A DNA stretch of 37,434 bases, from contig CAADSR010000122.1 of assembly GCA_900751685.1 (NCBI GenBank), positions 1-37,434 of the forward strand, given 5' to 3'. Shown piece after piece: positions 1-10,170 of this stretch. The notes beneath the pieces were generated by a model that saw only the letters and a list, made by a program, of their open reading frames with translations, made no database searches and was not told the origin of the DNA. Positions within the stretch are counted from its first letter, which is position 1. The number at the start of each line of letters is the position of its first letter. Position numbers and translations under genes: made by a program. This stretch comes from Clostridia bacterium. GTDB lineage: Bacteria; Bacillota; Clostridia; UBA1381.

Positions 1-1537
<1,537 letters not shown>

Positions 1538-1755
1538 ATGGTTATATATATCCCCGTAAGGATTTACATACTTCTTCATCAAAGCTTGTAGCTCTAACTT
1601 AAAATCACTGACTAAAATTTCGTAATCTGTTGTTCCGAATTTCTGTCATAAAAAAACTCATAGTTTTCTTTTGTAAGGCCGTAGCCCTACTGACAAGAAC
1701 TCTGCACTGTTTATTTTTCAATGTACAAACCCGCTGCCGCTTGAGCAGCTCGCTT
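1538..1755 (-). other. 16S rRNA leader region
   Basis: This is the transcribed leader between the downstream rRNA promoter and 16S. It contains the conserved clostridial leader-type segment ACATTGAAAAATAAACAG (minus strand, about 1707-1725), which usually precedes 16S and takes part in processing or antitermination. No tRNA cloverleaf and no credible coding sequence is seen. Confidence 0.55.
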
Positions 1756-1784
1756 ATTATATCATACCGTCAACGCCTTGTCAA
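1756..1784 (-). promoter_or_regulatory. rRNA operon promoter P2
   Basis: Minus strand: TTGACA (1784-1779), 17-bp spacer, TATAAT (1761-1756). Both hexamers match the sigma-A consensus perfectly. It lies about 220 bp upstream of 16S, as expected for an rRNA promoter. Confidence 0.92.
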
Positions 1785-1850
1785 TACCTTTTTTGAAATC
1801 TTTTTCCTTGACTTCTCTGTAAGTTATTGCCTTGTTTTGACGACTTGACT

Positions 1851-1920
1851 ATAATACCATAGCTTGTCCTATTTGTCAACACTTTTTCGCAAAACTTTTT
1901 TACTTTTTTCAAACTTTTTT
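1851..1920 (-). promoter_or_regulatory. rRNA operon promoter P1 with A/T-rich UP element
   Basis: Minus strand: TTGACA (1879-1874), 17-bp spacer, TATTAT (1856-1851). The 40 bp upstream of the -35 box (about 1881-1920) are phased A-tracts typical of an UP element. Together with P2, 95 bp downstream, this is the tandem arrangement common for Firmicutes rRNA operons. Confidence 0.88.
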
Positions 1921-2059
1921 CTTCTTCTCCATATGTAGTTGTTTTTCTTTTTTTATCTACCATATATACCCTCTTATTTTTACCCTTATGCGCTATTGTC
2001 CCTATTGCTTTTTACATTAGGATCATAAAAGACAGCCATAATATAAAAATAAAATAGTG

Positions 2060-2085
2060 AAAAGCCCACCGCTAAGGCGGTGGAC
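2060..2085 (-). terminator. Rho-independent terminator of the 1938-aa protein gene
   Basis: Minus strand: 9-bp stem GTCCACCGC / GCGGTGGGC with a CTTA loop, followed by TTTT and then an A/T-rich stretch. It lies 20 bp after the stop codon at 2105. Confidence 0.85.
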
Positions 2086-2104
2086 TTCTCCAGAATGGGA
2101 TCTC

Positions 2105-2410
2105 CTATTCAATCCGTCCCGTTGCTACCTCTGTGACTGGCGACAATATCTCTGCCGAATCCCATATGAATGCTTTTATCATATAATCTCCGTCATCGGC
2201 TCCTTGGATATTAAAATCAATAGAGACCTGGTTGCTCCCCTGCTGCAAAAGCTCTGAACGTTTGCATACAAAGACCAATGTATCGTTTTTATAGATCCCT
2301 ACCAATATATCTGCAGCTTGCTGCTCTGGCAAGACTTGATCCACCGAAACGGCCACTGTCCCTGAAACCATACCGTTTTCACGGATGATATCCTCCGTAT
2401 GGACAGCAGA
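2105..2410 (-). other. C-terminal module shared with two other secreted proteins
   Basis: Residues 1838-1938 form a beta-rich unit after the Pro/Thr linker. The diagnostic parts are I-L-V-G-I-Y-K-N-D-T-L near the start and D-G-D-Y-M-I-K-A-F-I-W-D-S near the end. Comparable patterns occur at 19358-19663 (A-L-I-V-L-A-V-F-E-D-N-T-L; L-K-A-F-A-W-T) and 27163-27450 (A-V-L-V-F-A-A-Y-D-N-N-G-T-L; V-K-A-L-L-W-D-S-L). Its function is unknown. Confidence 0.7.
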
Positions 2411-5400
2411 CTCCGGCCGCGGAGCCGGACTTGTTGTAGGGCTTGTAGTTGGAGGGGTTGTAGGGCCCGCCGTCGGACTTGTTGTTGGGATCTCTACCGG
2501 CGGTATTGTTGGACTGTTTGTGGGATCCGTTGTAGGGATTACTGTCGGGCTTACAGCCGGTTCTGGAGCGAACTGGACTGTAAGCGTAATATGATAAGAA
2601 GGCATTACAAAAGAATACGTCCCATCCTGCTGTTTTGTAACTGTCACAAGCCCAGATCCACTTGTTTCTTGAACCGTGACAGAATCGACCCGGTAGTGCA
2701 GATCCGGCGTCAATGAAACCGATATTGTTTCTCCTGCTTTGATTGCATCACGGTCCTGTCCTGCGGGTACTGGGCTTCCGCCGCCTATTGTGTAGGTATA
2801 GCTTCCATGCTCCGCGACCGGCGCCGTGATCTTGCTTGTGATCTTTTCATAGACAGCGGTAAGCAGAACTGCACTGCTGCCATCCACCGCTTTCATTCTC
2901 GGCGGCTGATATGCTGTTTGGTTCGTATCGCCGAGAAAATTTCCTTCCCCGTCCATTTGGATACCCGTTATGGTTTGCCGCCATCCCATAAATTTATAGT
3001 CCCCAATGGCCGCAGGCGCTTGAACTAAGACTTCACTTGCAGTCAAGCCTTGATTTAATGTATCCTCATAAATAAGGACAGCCGGCTGCACAGAAAAGTC
3101 TGCTTCTAATTCTATTTCTCCTGCAACCGCTTTTGCAGTTACCGGGACCTGTACCTGCCAGGCCGCTGTCACGGTTAAATCTCCTGCCGCTCCTGTAATA
3201 ACAGCGTCATGATAACTCCCAGTAGAGGTAAACCATCCATTTTGCACGACCGTATCAGGGCTGGAAGCATAGGCTACACCAGTTAGGTCAATTTCTTCCC
3301 CATCCAAATATGATTGCGGGGCTTCACTACTCAATTCTCCCGCCCCTTCAAAATGACCTTTATTATAAGTAATGCTATAACAATTTTTTATAGTATATGG
3401 GCCGGATGCGGCTCCTGCATTCAATTCCTCTGTTTCCTCACAGCGGATGTAATAGCTGCCCGGATCAAGCGCTGCCGAACCTTTTCCATTCTGATCTAAC
3501 AAGATACTTTTACCAACCTTATTTTCACATTCTGCGTCACTGTAGATCCCGATAAAAGCACCTGCCCTGCCTGTTATGGTCAAACTGCCATCCCCTCCGG
3601 CAGCTACTGGTTGCTGCACTTGCACCTGGGGAGCTTCCTGGCTTCCCTTTTGTACAGACAGTACTGCTGTATTGGTTCTTGCTGTAAACGGAGTATACCC
3701 TTCCGCCGTCACTACAATTGTACAATAATATTGGCTGCCATCATTGGCCATCGTAACAGGGATCGTCAAAGAGGCCTGGTTTTCTCCTTGCATCGGTGTA
3801 TCTGTCTCAGCTTGATACCATTGATAAACAATATCATACGTTTCCGGTTCTGCCACATTGGCCTGTGCTGTAAACTGCCCTGATAAACTTTCATCTGCTT
3901 TCAGGGTAACAGTTATATCTTCTAACGGCGCAACGGTTGCTATGACAGGCTTCTCTTCTACCGTTAATATATTTGTGGTGCGGGCTGTTTTTTCCGCTTC
4001 TATGATATTTATATCTGCTTCACCATAGGTAAATTCCACCTGTTGCCCATGATCCTCCAGAGTCAATTTTGCGCTGTTCTTTGCGTGTTCCGGAGCAGAA
4101 ACAATTGCCGCTGCTGTAACATCCTTTACAAACCGGTAAGGGGTTCCATCATTATAAACAGCTGTAATAATAGAGCCAGCCGGGTCAAACTTTTCTGCTT
4201 CAGAAATATATTTCATTTTTTCCGGTTCATGTTCTATTAAAATCGCGGAAAGAACAGCCTTTTCGATCGTGACACCTTGCCATTCTGCCGCAGAAGGCGC
4301 ATTATAATTTCCATCCTTCACTCCTGCGGACAATTGGATTTGATAGCTTCCCGCATTTTTAATTTCTATAGCATCCTGACCTTGTTGCCGTACATCATAA
4401 TCCAGTGTGTATTCTTCCGCTGGGATGGCCTTTTGTGCATCCGGCCCGTCTGCTGGATAAAGCACAGCATTTGCCGCAAGCTGCTGCGGGATATAGGTAT
4501 CATTTTTATAAACCAACCCCTCCGCAGGCTGGAACAAAAGCTTTGTATCCCTTTTTTTGACCAGGACACCGTTGGACAGCTCCAATGTGATCTGATAATT
4601 ATCTGGTTGGATGCTTTGTTCCCCAAACATAAGCGGATAGATCCCATCACTTGCGTTGGCCTGTTTTGCCAGCCCCATAGAGGTAATATCCAATGCTCCA
4701 AAGAAATCAGACAGTTGGTCTGTCCCTGCAAATTGACTGTTATTTTTAAGCTCAAAATCTTCTACCGTAAATATATCTGCTTCGTCACCATAAGTTCTGG
4801 TTTTTTGCTGCAATAACCCGATTTGAACCTGTTTTGCAGTAATATTCCCCAGTAGTGTAAACACAGCTGGAAGCTTATAATTGGAATTGTTAAGAAGTAA
4901 GCCTTCTGTCTGTACTGTAACCGTTTTATTTTCACCAACGCCTGCGTCAGCATAGACAGGCTGGTTTGCAAGCACGCCGCTTATAGCCACCGCATCCCCA
5001 CCAGCTATATTTTGAATCCCGATTTTTGTTTCCTCCAGAATTGCCCGCCCGGAAGCATCGTATTCTTTCGTAACCGCTTCATTATATGTAAGAACTACTT
5101 CCCGGGGTAAAATAGAAAAATCCTTTTGAACCGCTTCTGATAGGATATAAGAAGCTTCTCCTTCTTCTGTTAAAAACAATTTTGCTGTATACTCCCCAGC
5201 CTGGCTCGGAGCGATCTCTGAGTAATTTTCCTCTGTGCTTTTTTTATACTTTATGATGTACGCTGCCGGAACTGGCTGTACGCCCAAAAATTGCACCTGT
5301 GCCGGATGTGTTGCCGCATTATAGGTGTCATCCTCTATGATGATTTGGGGCGTTAGCTCTATTTTTACTTTTTGCACTTCGACCATTATGGTCTGCCGGG

Positions 5401-7921
5401 CAATGACTGCCGCTTCCCGCTCCAGGTCTACTAAGGAATACTGGATGCTGTAGCTGCCCGGATCTGCAAAGGTCACCTTTAGCGGCGTGGTAGCACTATA
5501 TGATGCCGGCAGAGCAAAGCCATTCTCAGGTCCCCAGTAACCGGTTTGCGCCAGGTCATAGTCCTGCTTCCCATCATTGGCTATGATTTTAGGCAGTGCT
5601 GCCCCCTCCGGCTTTTCCAGCACTTCCACTTTGATCCGTACTTTCTCAAAAGAAGCCTCATTGCCTTCCTGACTGGCTAATGTAACGCTTCCGGCCGTCT
5701 CCTGATTTTGTTTTACAGCTTCCGGTACTGCTGAAGTAAAGGCATACTTTACAGCCTGCACTGTGATCGTATCTGTTTTCTCTGTGATCACTGCTTCTTC
5801 ATTAGATACGTCGACCAGGGAATATTTTATCGTATATTCTCCGGGGTCATAAAATGTTGCTTTTAAAGGCGTTGTGGCATGATAATCCGGCGTGATCTCA
5901 AAGCCTGATGCCGGACCCCAATAGCCAATCTCAAGCAAATCATAGTCTTTATTCCCATCATTTGCTATGAGCTCAGGGATCGCTGCGCCTTCAGGCTTAG
6001 AAAGCAATTCGATCTTAATCCGCGCATTGGAATAACCAGCTTCGTTTCCTTCAGATCCTTTTAATGTGACACTCCCAATATTCGTTTCGTCCTGCCGCAC
6101 AACAGAAGGTCCTTCTGCTATAAATTCAAACGCCGCCGCTTGCACTGTAAAATCCGTAACCGCCTCGGTAATGACTGCATTATAATTTTCTATATTAATT
6201 AAAGAATATTTTATTCTATAGCTACCCGGATTTGCAAAGGTCAGGCGCAGGGGTGTAGTGGCACTGTATTCCGGCGCTAACGAAAAACCTTCCGCCGGCC
6301 CCCAATAGCCTTCCTTGACCAGATCATAGTCCTGCTTTCCATCGTTTGCGAGAATTTGGGGATCTTCAGCCCCCTCTGGCTTAGCAACGACCTCGACCTT
6401 GATCCTGACCTTGGCGTATCCTGCTTCTTCCACCGTATCATTTGATAAGGTGACACTCCCCTGGACTTGCTGGTTCTGCCTTATTACAGAAGGGCCTTCG
6501 GCTGTAAACCGGTACGCAGAGTGCTGTCCACGGATCACTTCACCTTCCCGCAAATCTGTGTTTACCCCTGCCATATTATCCGGATAATATACAAAGGTAT
6601 CCCGCTCCTGGCTATAACTCCTGCCCCGGACATTGACATAGACCGTCCGGCCTGCTACAGAGCCGCCATACTGGAAGCCGGAATATTTTCCTGCATTATA
6701 GTACCGTGCTGTTTGAGTATCTACCGGGTTTCCTGCCTCATCCACCGGCGGCTGAAGCCAGGAAATACGGTTTTTACTTTGAGGGCGTTCATCTCCAGAC
6801 GGTGTATCCGTCTGTCCCTCCCCATAAACCAAGCGGTCTTCTACTGAAAAGGTCCCTTCTGCCACAGTGATCCCACTCATATCCAGATCATAAGTATCAC
6901 CGTACATATTGGTCAAAATGACCCCATTCAGCTCACTTCCGGTACAGTCCAGATTATAGTTGTTTTCTGCACGGCAGTTTTCAAATACGACCCCTTCTGC
7001 ATTTCCTACGCAGTCTAATAAAAATCCACAATCACGGTTATCCCGCGCCAATACATTTTTAAAGGTCATATTTTTTGCTTCTGCGCTGTTGCTCATTGCT
7101 AAATTTATTCCCGCCCGTACACCATGCTGAACGATCACATTTTCGACCAGCACATTATCATACATAAATCTTAATGGACAATTGACATAGTGATTTGCAT
7201 CTACCGTCAAGTTCCGTACCACGGTGTCAGCCTGCGCTGTCCCGGTATCATGGGAGCCTCCAGTCCCGGTATCATGCCCATCCCCGGTAGCCGAATCATG
7301 AGAACTATCCTGGGTGGTGATCAAAATATTTTCTTCCCTATCTTCAGTGTATCCTTCCAACATAATACCACCGATATTTGCTGTCCCATAAGTACCAACT
7401 TTTCCTTTGATCCGCACTTTCTTCTCTTCAGGAACCTCTGCCTTCCTTGCCTCGTCACAAGCTTCCGCAAAGGTTCCTGAAAAGATTTCTTCTGAACTGC
7501 CGACAAAAATGCAATTCTCTGTGTCTACTTCATCTGCTTCCACTGTTACATTCAGCGTTCCAACCGCTGTATCTATCCCGGAAGCTGCCGTTATATTGAC
7601 TGTTGTAGTTCCTATTCCAACAGGCGTCACAGTAAGAATACCATAAGCATCTCCATAAGTATCTGGAAAAGATGCTTCAAAGCCTACCTTTGCAACGGAA
7701 TCATTTTCCACCTGTACTTGAAGGGTAGCAGACGCGTCCGGATTTCCATCACGGCTTACAAGCACTTCTGTTTTCTCTGCATTCCCATCTTTTAATTTTA
7801 AATTGAAATTTGTTTTTGTAATTTGTAAATTTAAGTCTTCTGCTGCGATCCCCACCGGAACCAGGCTGACCAACATACAAATAATCAAAAAAATAGCTCC
7901 CGCTTTTTTTACCATGTACAT
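2105..7921 (-). CDS. Giant secreted protein: beta-helix plus tandem Ig-like and novel repeats (1938 aa)
   Basis: A large extracellular protein of unknown substrate. A signal peptide (residues 1-27, ending GIAA) is followed by a Big_2-like Ig domain (about 30-128). Next is a region (about 135-365) with the short N-V-x-V / F-K-N-V strands of a right-handed parallel beta-helix, the pectate-lyase-like fold. Three tandem repeats of about 128 residues follow (468-850; separate entry). After these come MBG/YDG-like domains (about 850-1220; K-E-Y-D-A at 952-956), a Big_3-like domain (about 1222-1310), an Ig-like domain (about 1325-1425), an InlB/Listeria-Bacteroides-type repeat (about 1515-1590), a further beta domain (1700-1786), a Pro/Thr linker (1789-1836) and a C-terminal module (1838-1938). 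No LPXTG or SLH anchor is seen, so release or non-covalent attachment is likely. The start is chosen because GGGGG lies 8 bp upstream; an ATG two codons later is possible. Domain names are judged by eye. It could be a lyase, an adhesin or a glycan-binding scaffold. Confidence 0.9.
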   Translation of the reverse strand: MYMVKKAGAIFLIICMLVSLVPVGIAAEDLNLQITKTNFNLKLKDGNAEKTEVLVSRDGNPDASATLQVQVENDSVAKVGFEASFPDTYGDAYGILTVTPVGIGTTTVNITAASGIDTAVGTLNVTVEADEVDTENCIFVGSSEEIFSGTFAEACDEARKAEVPEEKKVRIKGKVGTYGTANIGGIMLEGYTEDREENILITTQDSSHDSATGDGHDTGTGGSHDTGTAQADTVVRNLTVDANHYVNCPLRFMYDNVLVENVIVQHGVRAGINLAMSNSAEAKNMTFKNVLARDNRDCGFLLDCVGNAEGVVFENCRAENNYNLDCTGSELNGVILTNMYGDTYDLDMSGITVAEGTFSVEDRLVYGEGQTDTPSGDERPQSKNRISWLQPPVDEAGNPVDTQTARYYNAGKYSGFQYGGSVAGRTVYVNVRGRSYSQERDTFVYYPDNMAGVNTDLREGEVIRGQHSAYRFTAEGPSVIRQNQQVQGSVTLSNDTVEEAGYAKVRIKVEVVAKPEGAEDPQILANDGKQDYDLVKEGYWGPAEGFSLAPEYSATTPLRLTFANPGSYRIKYSLINIENYNAVITEAVTDFTVQAAAFEFIAEGPSVVRQDETNIGSVTLKGSEGNEAGYSNARIKIELLSKPEGAAIPELIANDGNKDYDLLEIGYWGPASGFEITPDYHATTPLKATFYDPGEYTIKYSLVDVSNEEAVITEKTDTITVQAVKYAFTSAVPEAVKQNQETAGSVTLASQEGNEASFEKVRIKVEVLEKPEGAALPKIIANDGKQDYDLAQTGYWGPENGFALPASYSATTPLKVTFADPGSYSIQYSLVDLEREAAVIARQTIMVEVQKVKIELTPQIIIEDDTYNAATHPAQVQFLGVQPVPAAYIIKYKKSTEENYSEIAPSQAGEYTAKLFLTEEGEASYILSEAVQKDFSILPREVVLTYNEAVTKEYDASGRAILEETKIGIQNIAGGDAVAISGVLANQPVYADAGVGENKTVTVQTEGLLLNNSNYKLPAVFTLLGNITAKQVQIGLLQQKTRTYGDEADIFTVEDFELKNNSQFAGTDQLSDFFGALDITSMGLAKQANASDGIYPLMFGEQSIQPDNYQITLELSNGVLVKKRDTKLLFQPAEGLVYKNDTYIPQQLAANAVLYPADGPDAQKAIPAEEYTLDYDVRQQGQDAIEIKNAGSYQIQLSAGVKDGNYNAPSAAEWQGVTIEKAVLSAILIEHEPEKMKYISEAEKFDPAGSIITAVYNDGTPYRFVKDVTAAAIVSAPEHAKNSAKLTLEDHGQQVEFTYGEADINIIEAEKTARTTNILTVEEKPVIATVAPLEDITVTLKADESLSGQFTAQANVAEPETYDIVYQWYQAETDTPMQGENQASLTIPVTMANDGSQYYCTIVVTAEGYTPFTARTNTAVLSVQKGSQEAPQVQVQQPVAAGGDGSLTITGRAGAFIGIYSDAECENKVGKSILLDQNGKGSAALDPGSYYIRCEETEELNAGAASGPYTIKNCYSITYNKGHFEGAGELSSEAPQSYLDGEEIDLTGVAYASSPDTVVQNGWFTSTGSYHDAVITGAAGDLTVTAAWQVQVPVTAKAVAGEIELEADFSVQPAVLIYEDTLNQGLTASEVLVQAPAAIGDYKFMGWRQTITGIQMDGEGNFLGDTNQTAYQPPRMKAVDGSSAVLLTAVYEKITSKITAPVAEHGSYTYTIGGGSPVPAGQDRDAIKAGETISVSLTPDLHYRVDSVTVQETSGSGLVTVTKQQDGTYSFVMPSYHITLTVQFAPEPAVSPTVIPTTDPTNSPTIPPVEIPTTSPTAGPTTPPTTSPTTSPAPRPESAVHTEDIIRENGMVSGTVAVSVDQVLPEQQAADILVGIYKNDTLVFVCKRSELLQQGSNQVSIDFNIQGADDGDYMIKAFIWDSAEILSPVTEVATGRIE
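5372..6520 (-). repeat. Three tandem ~128-residue protein repeats
   Basis: Codons 468-596, 597-724 and 725-850 encode three copies of one domain. Each copy shows the pattern R/K-Q-(N/D)-x-x, G-S-V-T-L, (V/A)-R-I-K-(V/I)-E, K-P-E-G, (I/L)-(L/I)-A-N-D-G, Y-D-L, G-Y-W-G-P, T-T-P-L, F-x-(N/D)-P-G and Y-S-L. I do not recognise the family. The nearest logic is an Ig/cadherin-like extracellular spacer with a conserved N-D-G/Y-D-L core. Confidence 0.85.
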
Positions 7922-8031
7922 ACATATAACCCCCTATTTTATCAAATGCTAAAACAAATTGACTGACCTCGCTAAGCCGGTATACCATCTCCTTTCCGGG
8001 CCGTTTTTTCAAGTTCTTTATTATTTTGTAG

Positions 8032-8060
8032 ATTATAGCATATTTTTTAACCAAAGTCAA
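8032..8060 (-). promoter_or_regulatory. Promoter of the 1938-aa protein gene
   Basis: Minus strand: TTGACT (8060-8055), 17-bp spacer, TATAAT (8037-8032). Transcription would start near 8025, giving a leader of about 100 nt before the ATG at 7921. The leader also contains an AAAGGAG at about 7989-7995 with no suitable start spacing. Confidence 0.88.
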
Positions 8061-8065
8061 CTATT

Positions 8066-8093
8066 AGAAAACATATATAAACCAACAGAAAAC
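8066..8093. promoter_or_regulatory. 21-bp-spaced direct repeat, candidate operator
   Basis: AGAAAAC occurs at 8066-8072 and again at 8087-8093, exactly 21 bp (two helical turns) apart. It sits between the leftward promoter of the giant protein gene and the start of the XRE gene. A TATAAT at 8104-8109 could be the -10 of the XRE gene, although its -35 is poor. The position fits a regulator site controlling both genes; this is inference. Confidence 0.45.
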
Positions 8094-8132
8094 TTATTTT
8101 GTGTATAATCAGCATAAAAAGAGGTGAATAAA

Positions 8133-8420
8133 ATGGTAAATTTAGGGACAAAGTTAAAACATCTTAGAATCCAAAATTCTTTGACACAATCACAGGTTGC
8201 CCAAAGAACAGGTGTGACAAAATCTATGATTTGTTCTTATGAATTAGGGAACCGGCAGCCGTCTTACGACGTTCTGTTAAAGTTAGCTTCTCTGTATGAC
8301 GTTACGACTGATTATCTGCTGGGCAGATCTGCTTCGAGAATGTTAAATATCACTCATCTCACAGATGCCCAAATTCATATATTACAAATGCTTGTTCAAG
8401 AATTTGTTCACGAAAAGTAA
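8133..8420 (+). CDS. XRE-family helix-turn-helix regulator (95 aa)
   Basis: A small cytoplasmic DNA-binding protein of the Cro/C1 (HTH_3) type. The domain fills residues 4-60: L-T-Q-S-Q-V-A then G-V-T-K-S-M-I-C-S-Y-E-L-G-N-R-Q-P is the classical helix-turn-helix, followed by L-L-K-L-A-x-x-Y-D-V-T-T-D-Y-L-L-G-R. The last 35 residues are a short helical tail with no ligand domain. The start is ATG 8133, since GAGGTG lies 6 bp upstream; a GTG at 8124 lies inside that ribosome binding site. The gene is monocistronic, ends in a terminator and is divergent from the giant secreted protein gene. It most likely regulates itself and that gene, as is common for lone divergent XRE proteins. Confidence 0.93.
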   Translation: MVNLGTKLKHLRIQNSLTQSQVAQRTGVTKSMICSYELGNRQPSYDVLLKLASLYDVTTDYLLGRSASRMLNITHLTDAQIHILQMLVQEFVHEK

Positions 8421-8445
8421 ACTATTTTTGCCTGCGGCCTAAAAA

Positions 8446-8475
8446 ACCGGATCTTTTTTGATTCGGTCTTTTTTG
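8446..8475 (+). terminator. Terminator of the XRE regulator gene
   Basis: Stem ACCGGATC / GATTCGGT (8446-8453, 8460-8467) with one G-T pair, followed by CTTTTTTGTTTG. Confidence 0.82.
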
Positions 8476-8530
8476 TTTGTATGGTTGTTGTTCCCAGAGC
8501 TATTTGCTTTCTTAAATTGGCGCCACTAAA

Positions 8531-8566
8531 AAAAGGCAGTCAAATCGATTGATTTGACTGCCTTTT
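8531..8566 (-). terminator. Terminator of the glycolytic operon
   Basis: Perfect 16-bp inverted repeat (8531-8546, 8551-8566) around a GATT loop. The minus-strand side ends in a T-tract (TTTTTTTTA). It lies 14 bp beyond the gpmI stop and could act in both directions. Confidence 0.9.
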
Positions 8567-8579
8567 ACTATCCTTCTAT

Positions 8580-10139
8580 TTACGCCTTTTCAATCAGGGT
8601 CTCGCCTGACATTTCAGCAGGCTTTTCAAGCCCCATTAGATCTAGCATCGTTGGCGCAAGATCTGCTAATTTTCCTTTTTTAAGCTTCACATCCCCTGCT
8701 CCCATCACGATTAATGGGACAGGATTTGTTGTGTGGGCGGTGAATACTTCCTTTGTTTCCGGGTCGATCATACAATCTGCATTTCCATGATCTGCTGTGA
8801 TCAAAATCTTAGCATCCTTCGCCAGCAATGCATTAACGACCTTGCCCAAGCATTCATCCACTGCTTCTACGGCTTTCTTTGCCGCTTCGAATACCCCTGT
8901 ATGGCCTACCATATCACAATTTGCAAAATTCAGGATAATGCAATCATATTTGTCTTCATTAATCAATTGTACACAAGCATCCGCTACCAGGTAAGCACTC
9001 ATTTCCGGCTGCATATCGTAAGTCGCTACTTTCGGGGATGGGATCAGCTTCCGGTCTTCCCCTTCATATACGCTTTCCACGCCGCCATTGAAGAAAAATG
9101 TTACATGGGCATACTTTTCTGTCTCTGCGATCCTTAATTGCTTGAACCCTTTGGATGCAATGTATTCTCCAAAGGTATTTTCCAGCTTTTGCGGCTGGAA
9201 CGCCACCTCCACATTTGGCATGCTCGCATCATATTGGGTCATGCATACAAAATAAACCGGGATATATTTACGGTCAAAGCCTTTAAATTCTGGATCAACG
9301 ATCGTCCGTGTGATTTCGCGGGCACGGTCCGGACGGAAGTTAAAACAAATAACAGAATCATTTTCTTTGATCGTTCCGACCGGCGCGCCTGCACTGGTCA
9401 CGACCGCAGGAACAATAAATTCATCTGTGATCAGGCTATCATTTTCATCCCTTGTCTCATAGGACTTTTTCATCATTGAGACCGGATCCTCGGTTGTAAC
9501 GCCCCGGCCGCGTACCATTGCGTCATATGCCTTTTCTACACGGTTCCAGTTGGTGTCACGGTCCATTGCATAATAACGGCCCATGACTGTCGCAATCTTG
9601 CCGACGCCGGTTTGATCTAACTCCTTTTGGAGCTGTTCCAGAAAATCCACACCAGAAGTCGGTGACACATCACGGCCATCCATAATACAGTGGATATAAA
9701 CTTTTTTTAGATCCATTTTCTTTGCGAATTTAACAAGCCCTAACAAATGGTTGATATGGCTGTGTACACCGCCATCTGACAAAAGTCCCACAAAGTGCAT
9801 CGCACTGTCATTTTTCTTACAATTTGCTGCCGCTTTATTCAGGGCGGCATTTTGATAAAAATCACCATCTTCAATGGATTTTGTGATTCTCGTAAGCTCC
9901 TGGTAAACAACGCGCCCAGCGCCAATATTCGTATGGCCCACTTCTGAGTTCCCCATTTGTCCGTCCGGCAAGCCTACGTTCATACCGCTTGCATAAAGGA
10001 TGGTGTTGGGATAGTCATCAAAATAGCTGTCCAGGTTAGGCTCCTTTGCCGCCTTGATCGCATTGCCCTGCTGGGCTGTTGCGCTGTTAAGCCCGTATCC
10101 GTCTAATATAATCAATGCTATTGGTGATTTCTTTGCCAT
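8580..10139 (-). CDS. gpmI: 2,3-bisphosphoglycerate-independent phosphoglycerate mutase
   Basis: Interconverts 3- and 2-phosphoglycerate in glycolysis; a cytoplasmic Mn-dependent phosphatase-fold enzyme. At 519 aa it has the usual length of the family (about 510). Visible motifs are the metal-binding L-D-G-Y-G (Asp13), the phosphoserine nucleophile in G-N-S-E-V-G-H (Ser65), the insertion domain motif H-C-I-M-D-G-R-D, R-P-D-R-A-R-E, and the second metal site I-T-A-D-H-G-N-A-D. The ribosome binding site AGGAGG lies 7 bp before the ATG. It is the last gene of pgk-tpiA-gpmI, 74 bp after tpiA with a hairpin in between. No eno follows in the window. Confidence 0.98.
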   Translation of the reverse strand: MAKKSPIALIILDGYGLNSATAQQGNAIKAAKEPNLDSYFDDYPNTILYASGMNVGLPDGQMGNSEVGHTNIGAGRVVYQELTRITKSIEDGDFYQNAALNKAAANCKKNDSAMHFVGLLSDGGVHSHINHLLGLVKFAKKMDLKKVYIHCIMDGRDVSPTSGVDFLEQLQKELDQTGVGKIATVMGRYYAMDRDTNWNRVEKAYDAMVRGRGVTTEDPVSMMKKSYETRDENDSLITDEFIVPAVVTSAGAPVGTIKENDSVICFNFRPDRAREITRTIVDPEFKGFDRKYIPVYFVCMTQYDASMPNVEVAFQPQKLENTFGEYIASKGFKQLRIAETEKYAHVTFFFNGGVESVYEGEDRKLIPSPKVATYDMQPEMSAYLVADACVQLINEDKYDCIILNFANCDMVGHTGVFEAAKKAVEAVDECLGKVVNALLAKDAKILITADHGNADCMIDPETKEVFTAHTTNPVPLIVMGAGDVKLKKGKLADLAPTMLDLMGLEKPAEMSGETLIEKA

Positions 10140-10170
10140 GCTGAATTCCTCCTGCTTCTATTGCTTCTGA

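Noticed and set aside
1781..1963. 60-codon Lys-rich open frame on the minus strand with an AGAGGG-like ribosome binding site
   Set aside because: It coincides with the A-tract UP element and -35/-10 boxes of rRNA promoter P1. The Lys run comes from A-tracts, and no domain is seen.
2385..2716. Plus-strand frames rich in Val/Gly or Arg/Cys
   Set aside because: They are antisense to the Pro/Thr linker of the giant secreted protein, whose repetitive codons create them.
2105..7921. Cell-wall sorting signal on the giant protein
   Set aside because: The protein ends E-V-A-T-G-R-I-E with no LPXTG, hydrophobic segment or basic tail, and no SLH or CBM anchor is evident.
7749..8060. Minus-strand frame overlapping the leader and start of the giant protein gene, with AAAGGAG nearby
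   Set aside because: It shifts out of the giant protein frame, the ribosome binding site touches the ATG, and the sequence is unlike a protein.
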